Positions 32,492-41,260 of a stretch of 64,000 bases of DNA are shown here, one piece after another. The translations under genes were made by a program, and so were the position numbers. Location: positions 41,483 through 105,482 of the forward strand of contig CAZTOW010000034.1 in NCBI GenBank assembly GCA_964615375.1, given 5' to 3'. The notes under the pieces were generated by a model that made no database searches, had not been told where the DNA came from, and was given only the letters and a program-made list of their open reading frames with translations. The DNA is from CAZKWG01 sp964615375 (GTDB lineage Bacteria; Myxococcota_A; UBA796; CAZKWG01). Each line of letters begins with the position of its first letter. The first letter of the stretch is position 1.

Positions 32492-33417
32492 TCCTGCTCC
32501 TGTTCACCCCCGCCCTCGCCTGGGACAGCGTCGGCGCCACCTGGCCCGCGGCGTCCCTCCCCATCCCCTACACCGTGGACGCCGCGCTGGGCGGCGGGCT
32601 GGACGAGGAGGCGGCGCTCGCGGCCATCCAGGCCGGCTTTCAGGTCTGGGAGGACGCGGGCTGCGGCGTGAGCTTCGCCTACGAGGGGCGGAGCGCCGAC
32701 GCCAGCTTCGGCGGCGCGGCCGACGGGCAGAACGTGGTCTTCCTGCTGGACGAGGCCTGGCCCGAGGACAGCGCGCTGGTCAGCACGCCCGCGCTGTTCA
32801 CCTCCGGCGCGGAGATGGTGGAGGCCGACATCGCGCTGAACGGCCAGACCTACGCCTGGGCCACCTCCGGTGCGGACGGGCGCGCGCTCATGGACCTGCA
32901 GGCGGGGGTCACCCACGAGGTCGGGCACCTGCTGGGCCTCTGGCACTCCAGCGTGGAGGGCGCGAGCCTCAACCCGTCGATGGCGGGCAACCCGGAGGCG
33001 CGCACGCTGGAGGACGACGACCTCGAGGGCCTCTGCGCGCTCTACGGCGAGGTGGCGGCGGGCGAGGGCGCGCTGGGCGAGACCTGCGTGGAGAGCGCGG
33101 ACTGCGCCGCGGATCTGTTCTGTCTGGCCGACGGCGCTGAACGCTACTGCTCCCAGTCCTGCGAGGACGACGCGGGCTGCCCCGAGGGCTACGTCTGCCT
33201 GGATCTGGGGGACGGGAGCGCCGCCTGTGCGGTGGAGCTGGACAAGGGCGGCTGCGGCTGTGCCAGCGACGGGCAGGCCGGGGGCCTCGGAGGGCTCGGG
33301 ATCGTGGGGCTGGCGCTCGGGGCGATCCTCCGGCGTCGTCAGCCACACTTCGGGCAGCGCTCGGCCAGCTCGGGCGGGCGCTCGGCGACGGGCAGGCGGG
33401 AGAGCGCCTCGGCGTAG
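32488..33417 (+). CDS. Matrixin-type zinc metalloprotease with MYXO-CTERM-like tail
   Basis: A 309-residue protein with a signal peptide (MILLLFTPALA). The zinc-binding helix HEVGHLLGLWH (about 142-152) with the following Met-turn region (SLNPSMAG) marks an M10-type metalloprotease. Two or three EGF-like Cys-rich modules follow (ADLFCLADGAERYCSQSCEDDAGCPEG...). The C-terminus GCGCASDG, a Gly/Leu helix and RRR is a MYXO-CTERM-like sorting signal. Odd: it continues about 24 residues past the Arg cluster, and these bases overlap the convergent TPR gene by 79 bp. Confidence 0.82.
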   Translation: MILLLFTPALAWDSVGATWPAASLPIPYTVDAALGGGLDEEAALAAIQAGFQVWEDAGCGVSFAYEGRSADASFGGAADGQNVVFLLDEAWPEDSALVSTPALFTSGAEMVEADIALNGQTYAWATSGADGRALMDLQAGVTHEVGHLLGLWHSSVEGASLNPSMAGNPEARTLEDDDLEGLCALYGEVAAGEGALGETCVESADCAADLFCLADGAERYCSQSCEDDAGCPEGYVCLDLGDGSAACAVELDKGGCGCASDGQAGGLGGLGIVGLALGAILRRRQPHFGQRSASSGGRSATGRRESASA

Positions 33418-34349
33418 GCGGCGCGGGCGCCCTTCTTGTCCTTGAGCAGCCAGCGGGCCTCGGCCAGCCCCAGCCAGGCCGCGGGGCGCTCGGGGTCGCG
33501 CGCCACCACGAACTCCAGGCGCTGAACAGCGCCCTCGGCGTCCTCGCGCTCGGCGTGCAGGACCCCCGCCAGCTCCAGCACGTCCAGGCGCTCGCGCTCG
33601 GGCCACACCTGGTCCAGCCCGAGGCCCAGCGCCGCCTCCGCGGGCGCCAGGGTCAGCTCGGCGTCCCCGTTGGCCCCCGCCGCGTGCTGGGCGCGCGCCT
33701 CAGCCAGGCTCAGTCGGGCGGCCTCCACGTTCGCCTCCGCCACTCCGTAGACCTCCAGGGACAGCCCGCGCAGGGCCTGGTGGGCCTCGGACGCATGCCC
33801 AGCCTTTGTCTCCAGGCGCGCGATCCATACCCAGAGCCCAGCCACGTCCTCGTCCGCGCGGTCCAGCGGCCTCAGCGCCAGCTTGGCCGAGGCCACGTCC
33901 CCCACCTCCAGCGCCCGCCGCGCCTTCCAGAAGGCCTTGGCCTCCGGCGTCCGGCGAGGGGCCTCCACCGCGACCACGGATGCAAAGTCCAGGTCAAAAT
34001 TCATGACGCTGAGGTTCGCCCCGCCCTGGATGGTCTCGATGTGGACCCGCTTCGCGGCGCAGGTCACGGTCGTCCCCAGCCGCGGCAGCGGGCCGCCCAC
34101 GTCCCCCGCGTACAGGACGTCCCCGCTCTCCATGAACCAGAAGTATCCGGGATCATCCCAGGTGATCGTCGCCTCGGGCAGCCCGTCCAGCGGGCAGGGG
34201 GAGCCCGGCGCGCCGTTCGGCGGGGCCGCGGGCGGGGGCGGGCGAGGCGCCACGACCGCCGCCTTGGGCGCCGGCTTCTTCTTGCTCGTCGCCGCGTGAG
34301 CCTCTGCAGAGAGCGCCAGGGCCAGGGAGATGAGCGTCACGGCGCGCAT
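33339..34349 (-). CDS. Exported TPR protein
   Basis: A 336-residue protein. ATG 34349 with GGAGGA upstream starts the signal peptide MRAVTLISLALALSAEAHA. A Lys/Pro/Ala linker (30-60) leads to a beta-rich domain (TITWDDPGYFWFMESGDVLYAG, about 60-125) and then TPR-like helices (from AKAFWKARRALEVGDVASAKLAL to the end), finishing with CPKCG. It probably acts in the periplasm in complex assembly. It overlaps the matrixin gene tail by 79 bp. Confidence 0.75.
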   Translation of the reverse strand: MRAVTLISLALALSAEAHAATSKKKPAPKAAVVAPRPPPPAAPPNGAPGSPCPLDGLPEATITWDDPGYFWFMESGDVLYAGDVGGPLPRLGTTVTCAAKRVHIETIQGGANLSVMNFDLDFASVVAVEAPRRTPEAKAFWKARRALEVGDVASAKLALRPLDRADEDVAGLWVWIARLETKAGHASEAHQALRGLSLEVYGVAEANVEAARLSLAEARAQHAAGANGDAELTLAPAEAALGLGLDQVWPERERLDVLELAGVLHAEREDAEGAVQRLEFVVARDPERPAAWLGLAEARWLLKDKKGARAAYAEALSRLPVAERPPELAERCPKCG

Positions 34350-34460
34350 GATCGGAGTCCTCCAGTCTCCCATGCTACCAGACGCGACGGCGCTCGGCGT
34401 CGCCCTGTAGACAGGTCCCCGAGGGTCCGTCTATGTTGACCACCAGGGAGGGGGGAGACC

Positions 34461-35711
34461 ATGTCAAAGAACCGATACGTGTTCGGTTTTCTAGTCCTGT
34501 GCGCGCTCGGCGCGTCCGCCTGCGACGGCGGCAAAGACAGCGTCGGCGAGGGCGAGGGCGAGGGCGAAGGCGAAGGCGAAGGCGAGGGTGAGGGCGAGGG
34601 CGAGGGCTGGTGTGGTGTACAGACGATCTTCCAGGCCGCCTGCCTGAGCTGCCACAGCACCTCGGGGATGGCCGGCGGCCTCGACCTGGAGAGCGATCCC
34701 TGGGCGGCCATCGTCGACATGCCGAGCGCCAGCTACACCGGCCGGACCCTGGTCGTGCCCGGAGACCCGGACGGATCCTTCCTCTTCCTCAAGGTCCAGG
34801 GCGCCCAGGGCGCCGAGGAGGGCAACGAGATGCCCCCCAGCGGCGGCCTCAGCGCGGAGCGGGTCGAGATCCTGCGCGCCTGGATCGCCGACGGCGCTTC
34901 CTCCGAGTGCTCTGAGCCCGACACCGGCGTGACGCCCGAGAGCTACCACCCCGAGGGTTGGGAGGACCCCACGGAGCACGGCATGGCCGCCAAGCTCCAG
35001 GAGGACACCTGCCTGAGCTGCCACGGCGACACCTTGGAGGGAGGCTCCGTCGGCGTCTCCTGCGACGCCTGCCACGACGCGGGCTGGCGGACGAACTGCA
35101 CCTTCTGCCACGGCGGCACCGACAACGGCACGGGCGCGCCCCCCGAGGACATCACCGACGAGACCTCGGAGAGCCTGCTCAGCTTCCCCGCCCACACCGC
35201 CCACGTCACGACCAACCTGCACGAGGCCTACGACTGCGAGCAGTGCCACACGACGCCCACCGACATCCTGTCGGAGGGTCACCTCTTCGTGGGGGACAGC
35301 ACGCCCGCGGTGGCCGAGGTGGTCTTCGGCGCCGGGCTCTCGGACGCGGGGCGCTGGGACGGGGCCGACACCTGCACCAACCTCTACTGCCACGGCACCG
35401 GGCGCGGCGACGACGGCACCGCGATCGTCGGCGACGACGAGACCTCCTGCGACTCCTGCCACCCGTCCCTGTCGAGCAGCGAGAGCGCCTGGGATCGCAT
35501 GAGCGGCGAGCACGAGGATCACCTCGGAGAGGGCCTCAACTGCGGCGAATGCCACAACGACACCACCACCGACGGCCGCAGCATCGCCGACCCGGCGAAG
35601 CACGTGAACGGCACCAGGGACGTGGTCTTCGAGGCGGACATGACCTTCTCCGGCGGCTCCTGCACCGGGTCCTGCCACGGCGAGCGCCACACCGACCGCG
35701 ACTGGGACTGA
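34461..35711 (+). CDS. Multihaem c-type cytochrome lipoprotein
   Basis: A 416-residue lipoprotein (signal peptide ends GASAC, Cys21). A ten-unit Gly-Glu linker (bases 34545-34604) leads to a domain with many haem sites: CLSCH twice, CDACH, CTFCH, CEQCH, CDSCH and CGECH (seven CXXCH), plus the odd CTNLYCH (CX4CH) and CTGSCH (CX3CH). The CX4CH followed by CXXCH pattern is that of the Geobacter-type multihaem domain. It would move electrons at the outer membrane or outside. GGGGGGAG lies upstream of the ATG. Confidence 0.85.
   Translation: MSKNRYVFGFLVLCALGASACDGGKDSVGEGEGEGEGEGEGEGEGEGEGWCGVQTIFQAACLSCHSTSGMAGGLDLESDPWAAIVDMPSASYTGRTLVVPGDPDGSFLFLKVQGAQGAEEGNEMPPSGGLSAERVEILRAWIADGASSECSEPDTGVTPESYHPEGWEDPTEHGMAAKLQEDTCLSCHGDTLEGGSVGVSCDACHDAGWRTNCTFCHGGTDNGTGAPPEDITDETSESLLSFPAHTAHVTTNLHEAYDCEQCHTTPTDILSEGHLFVGDSTPAVAEVVFGAGLSDAGRWDGADTCTNLYCHGTGRGDDGTAIVGDDETSCDSCHPSLSSSESAWDRMSGEHEDHLGEGLNCGECHNDTTTDGRSIADPAKHVNGTRDVVFEADMTFSGGSCTGSCHGERHTDRDWD
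34545..34604 (+). repeat. Hexanucleotide repeat coding (Gly-Glu)10
   Basis: Ten GGC/GGT-GAG/GAA hexamers in frame just after the lipobox of the multihaem lipoprotein. Confidence 0.9.
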
Positions 35712-35744
35712 GCGCGCTCGACCGGGAGACGCTACAGATCGGCC

Positions 35745-38111
35745 GTGCCCCTCCCCACGGCCACCCCCCGCCCTCCCCCGACCCGCCTCGCCCGCCTGGG
35801 CCGTCGCCTGCTCCGCTGGCTGGCCGCGCTCACGCTGATCGCCCTGCTCGGCGCGGCGGCCCTCTACGTCTGGCTGGACCGCACCATCCTCCAGAGCCTG
35901 CCCACGGACCTCTCCGGCGTGCGCGACCTGCGCCCGCCCACCAGCGTCACCGTGCACGCCGCCGACGGCAGCGAGATCGACGAGTTCTACCTGGAGCGGC
36001 GCATCTGGGTCCCGATCGACGAGCTGCCCCCCTATGTCTGGAAGGCCTTCCTGGAGGCCGAGGACCAGAACTTCTTCGAGCACCCCGGCGTGGACCTGCC
36101 GGGCATCGTCCGCGCCATGCTGATCAACCTCGCCGCGGGGGAGGTCCGGCAGGGCGGCTCCACGCTCACGCAGCAGCTCACGAAGAACCTGCTGGTGGGC
36201 AAGGAGAAGAGCTATCGCCGCAAGATCCGCGAGGCCGTGCTGGCGTACCGGCTGGAGCGCGAGCTCAGCAAGCGCGAGATCCTGGAGCTCTACCTGAATT
36301 TCGTGCCGCTGGGCTCCGGCAACTACGGGGTGGAGGCCGCCGCGCGCGACTACTTCGGCATCTCCGCCCGCAACCTGGACGTCGGCCAGGCCGCCCTGCT
36401 GGCGGGGCTGGTGCCGGCGCCCTCCCGCTACTCGCCCCGCTCGGATCCCGCGCTGGCCGCCTGGCGCCGCTCGCTGGTGCTGGAGCAGATGGTGGAGGCG
36501 AAGGTGGTCCGCCGCGAGGTCGCCGAGGGCGCGAAGGAGGCGCCCGTGCTCGTCGAGCGCGAGGGCCGCACGCTGGACCGCCCCGCGCTCGGCTACGCCA
36601 CGGAGGTGCGCCGCCAGCTCCGCGCCCTGCTGGGCCCCGAGCTCCCCTTCACGCTGGGCCTGCGCGTGGACACCCCGCTGGACTTGAAGCTCCAGGAGCT
36701 CGCCGCCCGCGCCGTCCGCGAGGCGGTCGAGGCCCACCGCCTGCGCGCCGGCCCCCTCGGCGCCACCCGCCGCCTGCCGCCGGAGAGCTGGGACGCCTTC
36801 CTGGCCCGCGGGGGCGGCCTCGCGCTGGATCCGCAGACCGGGGTGCCACTCGCACCTGACCCCGGCGCCTGCTTCGAGGCCCTGGTGGGCGAGGGCGCCC
36901 GCCTGGACAGCCTGCTGGTCGGGCCGTTCACGCTCTCGCTGGCCGAGGAGGAGCGGGAGACGCGCGTGCAGACCGGGGTGGAGGACGAGGGTCCCCAGCC
37001 GCTGGACGAGGTGGTGCAGGCCGGCGACGTGCTGCGGGTCTGCGCCCGCGACGAGCGCACCGCCGTCCTGGACCCGCGCCCCTGGGCGGAGGGGGCGGCC
37101 GTGGTCCTGGAGAACCGCACCGGCCGCGTCGTGGCGCTGGTGGGCGGCTACCGCGAGAGCCTGGAGGGCTTCGTGCGGGCCACCCAGGCCCGGCGCCAGC
37201 CCGGCAGCAGCTTCAAGCCCTACCTGTACCTGGCGGCGCTCCTGCACGGCCACACCCAGCTGGACCGCGTGCTGGACGCCCCCGTGGCCCTGCCCGCGGG
37301 CGGCGGGCGCTGGTGGCGCCCCTCGAACTACGACGGGACCTACGAGGGCGCGCTCCCCCTGCGCCGCGCGCTGGCCAGGAGCCTCAACACCGTCGCCGTG
37401 CGCTTGATCCTGGAGACCGGGGCGGGCGAGGTCTCCCGCCTCGCCGCGGCGATGGGCGTGCGCACCCCGATCCGCCCCGATCTGACCATCGCGCTCGGCT
37501 CCAGCGAGCTCACGCCCATGGACCAGGCCCTCGGCTACAGCACCATCGCCCGGGACGGGGTGCGCATGGACCCCGTCTTCATCGACGCGCTGCTCTCCGA
37601 GGGCCGCCCCCTGGCCCGCGCGGGCGAGCCCCTGGTCGTGGACGGCTGGCGCGCCACCCGCCTCCCCGGCGGGCCGGGCGAGCGCGTGGTCCCCGCGGGC
37701 GAGGCCTACGAGCTCAAGGACATGCTCACCGAGGTCGTGCGCGCGGGCACGGCGAAGCGGGCCTTCCGGCCGGATCGCGACCGCGCCGGCAAGACCGGCA
37801 CCACCAACGGCTTCCAGGACGCCTGGTTCTGCGGCTTCACCCCCGGCTACACCATCGTCGTCTGGATCGGCACCGACGGCACCCGCAGCCTGGGCGACAA
37901 GGAGACCGGGGGCAAGGCCGCGCTCCCCGCCTGGATGAGCATCGCCGACGCCCTGCCCGAGGAGGGCGCCCGCTTCGTGGCCCCGCCCGAGGTCGCCCTG
38001 GTCCCGATGGAGGGGCGCTGGGTCGCCGTGCCCCGCGGCAGGATCCCCGAGAGCGCGCTGCGCGTGCCCGCCCTCGGCGAGGCCCCGCTGCCGCCCTTCG
38101 GCGTGCCTTAG
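35745..38111 (+). CDS. Bifunctional penicillin-binding protein 1 (transglycosylase/transpeptidase)
   Basis: A 788-residue class A PBP starting at GTG 35745. One TM helix (about 22-45) anchors it. The GT51 domain has EAEDQNFFEHPGV (catalytic Glu), RQGGSTLTQQLTKNLL and EILELYLNFVPLGSGNYGVEAAA; the transpeptidase has PGSSFKP (nucleophile Ser about 488), SLN in RSLNTVA and KTGTT (about 683-687). It polymerises glycan strands and cross-links them. Between the domains is a beta-rich insert with VEDEGPQPLDEV. The position just after the multihaem gene seems fortuitous. Confidence 0.93.
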   Translation: MPLPTATPRPPPTRLARLGRRLLRWLAALTLIALLGAAALYVWLDRTILQSLPTDLSGVRDLRPPTSVTVHAADGSEIDEFYLERRIWVPIDELPPYVWKAFLEAEDQNFFEHPGVDLPGIVRAMLINLAAGEVRQGGSTLTQQLTKNLLVGKEKSYRRKIREAVLAYRLERELSKREILELYLNFVPLGSGNYGVEAAARDYFGISARNLDVGQAALLAGLVPAPSRYSPRSDPALAAWRRSLVLEQMVEAKVVRREVAEGAKEAPVLVEREGRTLDRPALGYATEVRRQLRALLGPELPFTLGLRVDTPLDLKLQELAARAVREAVEAHRLRAGPLGATRRLPPESWDAFLARGGGLALDPQTGVPLAPDPGACFEALVGEGARLDSLLVGPFTLSLAEEERETRVQTGVEDEGPQPLDEVVQAGDVLRVCARDERTAVLDPRPWAEGAAVVLENRTGRVVALVGGYRESLEGFVRATQARRQPGSSFKPYLYLAALLHGHTQLDRVLDAPVALPAGGGRWWRPSNYDGTYEGALPLRRALARSLNTVAVRLILETGAGEVSRLAAAMGVRTPIRPDLTIALGSSELTPMDQALGYSTIARDGVRMDPVFIDALLSEGRPLARAGEPLVVDGWRATRLPGGPGERVVPAGEAYELKDMLTEVVRAGTAKRAFRPDRDRAGKTGTTNGFQDAWFCGFTPGYTIVVWIGTDGTRSLGDKETGGKAALPAWMSIADALPEEGARFVAPPEVALVPMEGRWVAVPRGRIPESALRVPALGEAPLPPFGVP

Positions 38112-38152
38112 GCCCGCGCGACGGGTGTGTTATTCACCGATCAGAGGCCCCC

Positions 38153-38746
38153 ATGTCCGAACAGCTCGACCTGCTCATCGTCGCCCAGACCGCGCCGGAG
38201 ACCGTCGCCCGCGCGCTCACGCGGGTGGACGTGCCGGTGCCGACGCTGAACGCGCTGGTGGTCACCGTGCCTGAGGCCAACGCCACCGCCGTCCAGCTCC
38301 TGGATGATCGCGGCCGACCCTCCAGCGCCGACCCCGCCCTCTTCGCCCGTGTGCTCTCCGTGGGCGGGCACGCCGTGGGCGTCGCCCGGGTGGACCCCGT
38401 GGGCAGCCACCGCGCCTGGGAGCGCTGGCAGGACGGCGCGCTCAGCGTCCGCCTGGACGAGGGCGACGAGCTCTACGTCCCCCACGACGAGGACGGCTTC
38501 CCCGACCTGGACGTACCCCCCGTGCGCGCCCGCGATGGCGTGCCCGCCGGCTGGCGGCGCCTGCGCTCCGCCCTGGACCTCGGCATGAAGCAGATGCTCT
38601 CCTGCCGCTTCACGCCCGTGCTGCACGCCTTCGAGCGCCTGCACCACGCCGAGGACGTCCAGGTGCGCGCCTTCGCCCTGGTCGTCTCCGGCCGCGCGCT
38701 CCGCCCCCCGCAGGAGATCGCCTGGCAGGAGCTGTTTCGTCGCTAG
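38153..38746 (+). CDS. Protein of unknown function
   Basis: A 197-residue cytoplasmic protein starting at ATG 38153. It is built of strand-helix units (LDLLIVAQTAPETVARALTRV, LNALVVTVPEANATAVQLLDDRG, ALFARVLSVGGHAVGVARVDPV, then RWQDGALSVRLDEGDELYVPHDEDG), and ends helically with QEIAWQELFRR. No motif recognised. The coding quality and the palindrome just at the stop support a real gene. Confidence 0.6.
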   Translation: MSEQLDLLIVAQTAPETVARALTRVDVPVPTLNALVVTVPEANATAVQLLDDRGRPSSADPALFARVLSVGGHAVGVARVDPVGSHRAWERWQDGALSVRLDEGDELYVPHDEDGFPDLDVPPVRARDGVPAGWRRLRSALDLGMKQMLSCRFTPVLHAFERLHHAEDVQVRAFALVVSGRALRPPQEIAWQELFRR

Positions 38747-38760
38747 GTGACCTGGTCACC
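38744..38760. terminator. Palindrome on the stop codon between convergent genes (copy 1)
   Basis: TAGGTGACCTGGTCACC: the TAG is the stop codon of the upstream gene, and GGTGACC-T-GGTCACC is a perfect 7-bp inverted repeat. The opposing gene stops at 38756. A near copy is at 49605. No T-run follows, so termination is uncertain. Confidence 0.4.
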
Positions 38761-40216
38761 AGCTCGTCAGCGCGTCCACCGCCCCGCCGGCCAGGCTGCC
38801 GAGCCCGTCCAGCGCGGACTCGCCCAGGCTCTTCGCCCCGTCCCAGCCCGCCTCCAGCAGGTTCTCGCCCGAGCTCAGGAGCTGGCCCGCGCCGCCCCAC
38901 AGCGTGGAGAAGGCGCCGCTCGCCCCGTCCCACAGCGCGCCCGCCGTGTCGCCCACCAGCTCCGCCCCCGTGCCCAGCAGGCCCGTGGCCCCGTCCCAGA
39001 TCCGGCCCTCGCCAAACGCGCTGCCCGCCTCCCCGAGGCCGCTGATCAGGTCCGAGCCCGCCTCCCCGAGCCCCTCGCCCAGGTTCCACAGCCCCACCAG
39101 CGGCGAGCCCAGCACCTGCCCGATGCCGCCCACCCCTGTCCGCAGCCCCTCGGCCAGCCCGCGCTGCCAGCCGGGCACCGGGTCCTCGTGGGTGGTGACG
39201 ATGTCCTTGCTGCCCGCCTGCTCGACGACCGTGCTGGCGTCGTTGTCGTCGTACATCAGATAGGAGGCGTGGCTGCTGCGCGGCCCGTCTGTGTTGTGTT
39301 GGAAGAAGGTCCCGTCCAGGCGCTGCTCGCCCGCGAGGTGCACCACGTCCCAGTTCGTCTGGTGGTGGCGCACGTCGATGTGGCCGTCCTGGTTCGCCTC
39401 CTCGAACTGGTCGGCGTGCGCCTCGTCGATGCCGCCCGCCTGAAACGTCACCACGCTGTCCGTGTGATCGGCGTTCTCCGCCGCCACCCGCTGCGCCAGG
39501 TAGCCCCCCAGGCTGTGGCCGGTCAGCACCGTGTCCTCGGTGCCGCCCTCCATCAGCGCGCGGATGGCGTCGGCGTTGGGCTCATACTGGCTCGAGCCCA
39601 CTGACGGCCCCAGGTCGGCCAGCACGTCGTTGAAGTAGCCCAGCGGGTCGCCCGGCGAGCCCTCGCTGCCCTGCACCGCCTCCGTCCCGCGGAAGGCCAG
39701 GATCGAGCTCTTGCCCTCGCCCGCCGCGCCCTCGAGCGGGTCGAAGCGCACCGCGTACAGCCCCGTCTCCGGGTCGTAGAGCTCCTGGTCCTCGCTCACC
39801 GTGCCCTCGTAGCCCCAGCTCTCGAGCAGCTGCTGGCGGGCCAGGATGCGCTCGCGATCCTCCTCGGAGATCGAAGGATCGTTCGGGTCCTGGGCCGACA
39901 TCCGCTGCGTCGCCAGGCTCTTGGCGATGAACTCGTAGAAGAAGTCCTCGATCGGCGCCTCGTCGGGGATGCCCAGCTCCTCCTTGTGCGCGGCGACGTA
40001 CTCCGGCGTCAGCCTCGTGATGTCCGTGCGCGAGGACCCGCCCTCCTGCCCGCCCGCCTCCTGCCCCACCTCCGGCCCCGCCTCCGCGCTCGGGACCTGG
40101 CTCTGCATCACGGCGTTTCCCCAGAGATCCTGGGCCCAGAGCCCACCCTGGGGGGTCTCGCGCTCCGGCGAGCCTCCCTGATCCTGCGTAGTGACCGGCG
40201 TTCGGGTCCTGGCCAT
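38756..40216 (-). CDS. Lipase-like (class 3 alpha/beta-hydrolase) protein, possible injected effector
   Basis: A 486-residue protein without signal peptide. ATG 40216 has GGAG 5 bp upstream. The N-terminal 80 residues are polar and low complexity with the segment LWGNAVMQSQ, similar to N-termini of effectors of extracellular contractile injection systems. A class 3 lipase-type core follows: SILAFRGTEAVQG, nucleophile Ser235 in TGHSLGGYLAQRVA, and His candidates. The C-terminal 110 residues are Gly/Ala/Ser repeats (GLGEAGSDLISGLGEAGSAF) that may be membrane-active. The acceptor lipid and delivery route are inferred. Confidence 0.6.
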   Translation of the reverse strand: MARTRTPVTTQDQGGSPERETPQGGLWAQDLWGNAVMQSQVPSAEAGPEVGQEAGGQEGGSSRTDITRLTPEYVAAHKEELGIPDEAPIEDFFYEFIAKSLATQRMSAQDPNDPSISEEDRERILARQQLLESWGYEGTVSEDQELYDPETGLYAVRFDPLEGAAGEGKSSILAFRGTEAVQGSEGSPGDPLGYFNDVLADLGPSVGSSQYEPNADAIRALMEGGTEDTVLTGHSLGGYLAQRVAAENADHTDSVVTFQAGGIDEAHADQFEEANQDGHIDVRHHQTNWDVVHLAGEQRLDGTFFQHNTDGPRSSHASYLMYDDNDASTVVEQAGSKDIVTTHEDPVPGWQRGLAEGLRTGVGGIGQVLGSPLVGLWNLGEGLGEAGSDLISGLGEAGSAFGEGRIWDGATGLLGTGAELVGDTAGALWDGASGAFSTLWGGAGQLLSSGENLLEAGWDGAKSLGESALDGLGSLAGGAVDALTSW

Positions 40217-40304
40217 GGGTGCTCCGTGTCGATCCATCATAGCAGCATGGGGGGCGCGATCGCCTTCCCCCCACGTTATCCTCTGCTTTCTCGCTGGAGG
40301 CGCG

Positions 40305-40964
40305 ATGATCCGGTTCACTTCGATGACCCTGTCCCTGCTGCTCGTCGCCTGCACGATGGAGCCCTCCAAGCCCGCCGGCGAAGGCGAAGGCGAAGGCGAA
40401 GGCGAGGGCGAGGGCGAAGGCGAAGGCGAAGGCGAGGGTGAAGGCGAGGGCGAAGGCGAAGGCGAAGGCGAAGGCGAAGGCGAAGGCGAAGGCGAGACCC
40501 TCCCGGACCTCATCGAGACCCTGGACACCACCGCCTGCGACGACGTCTCCGGCTACGAGGACGTTCCCGGCGCCACCTCCTACTTCGTGGGCACCTTCTA
40601 CAGCGACGGCGCGAGCTGGGAGGGCACCGAGGTCTGGCTCCTCTACGCCAACGCCGCCTGGCGCGCCGCGGGCGGGGAGGACTGTCTCGTCACCTGGGAC
40701 GTGACCGGCTCTGACACCAGTCCTGACGCCTGTCCCGGCTGCGAGCTGGCCGTCTCCATCTCCGCCACCGTAGACGAGGACCTGAGCACCTGTCCTGGCG
40801 CCCTCTACGCCGACGACGAGACCTACTCCGTCAGCTACGACATCGACCTGGACGGCGAGACCGCCACCGTCTACTTCTCCACCTCCGGCACCCTGGTCGG
40901 CCGCGGCTACGGCTCCGAGACCGCCTTCAACTACGCCACCGACCCCCTCTGCCGCTGGTTCTGA
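40305..40964 (+). CDS. Lipoprotein with (Gly-Glu)20 linker
   Basis: A 219-residue lipoprotein. GGAGG at 40296-40300 precedes ATG 40305; signal peptide ends LLVAC (Cys16). A 20-unit Gly-Glu linker (bases 40377-40496) leads to a globular domain of about 150 residues with three pairs of Cys (TACDDVSG...GGEDCLVTWDV...DACPGCELAVSI...DPLCRWF), likely disulphides in a beta domain. It is divergent from the lipase-like gene. Function unknown. Confidence 0.78.
   Translation: MIRFTSMTLSLLLVACTMEPSKPAGEGEGEGEGEGEGEGEGEGEGEGEGEGEGEGEGEGEGEGETLPDLIETLDTTACDDVSGYEDVPGATSYFVGTFYSDGASWEGTEVWLLYANAAWRAAGGEDCLVTWDVTGSDTSPDACPGCELAVSISATVDEDLSTCPGALYADDETYSVSYDIDLDGETATVYFSTSGTLVGRGYGSETAFNYATDPLCRWF
40377..40496 (+). 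repeat. Hexanucleotide repeat coding (Gly-Glu)20
   Basis: Twenty in-frame GGCGAA/GGCGAG hexamers. It is the longest such tract of the window. Confidence 0.92.
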
Positions 40965-40982
40965 CCCACCCCCGTCCACCCC

Positions 40983-41108
40983 CGTCCCCCCCGCCACCCC
41001 CGTCCCCCCCGCCACCCCCGTCCCCCCCACCACCCCCGTCCCCCCCACCACCCCCGTCCCCCCCACCACCCCCGTCCCCCCCACCACCCCCGTCCCCCCC
41101 CGGTCCCC
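40983..41108 (+). repeat. 18-bp minisatellite, seven copies
   Basis: The unit CGTCCCCCCCxCCACCCC repeats at exactly 18-bp steps (CGT at 40983, 41001, 41019, 41037, 41055, 41073, 41091), with only A/G changes in copies. A poor extra copy lies at 40973. Confidence 0.9.
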
Positions 41109-41146
41109 CCCCGCCGAGCCCTGTCCCCCAAGCGGGAAGGGGGGCA

Positions 41147-41177
41147 GGTCGGGCGCGCTCGCCAAGAGCGCCCGACC
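41147..41177 (+). terminator. Imperfect GC-rich hairpin 1
   Basis: GGTCGGGCGCGCTC pairs with GAGCGCCCGACC (41166-41177), with a two-base bulge and loop GCCAA. Confidence 0.5.
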
Positions 41178-41180
41178 GAA

Positions 41181-41212
41181 GGGGGGGAACCCTCGCATGA
41201 GGGTTCCCCCCC
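41181..41212 (+). terminator. Perfect hairpin 2 (14-bp stem)
   Basis: GGGGGGGAACCCTC (41181-41194) and its exact complement (41199-41212) around the loop GCAT. Very stable; no T-run afterwards. Confidence 0.6.
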
Positions 41213-41225
41213 CGGAAAGAACCAG

Positions 41226-41260
41226 AAATCGTCTGCCGCGCCGGGCGCGGCAGACGATTT
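41226..41260 (+). terminator. Perfect hairpin 3 (16-bp stem)
   Basis: AAATCGTCTGCCGCGC (41226-41241) and its exact complement (41245-41260) around loop CGG, ending in ATTT. It has A-run/T-run ends as in a bidirectional terminator. TTGACA (41259-41264) overlaps its end and may be the -35 of the next gene. Confidence 0.6.

Noticed and set aside
40983..41108. Possible CRISPR array
   Set aside because: Units of 18 bp follow each other without spacers, and no cas genes are near; it is a minisatellite.
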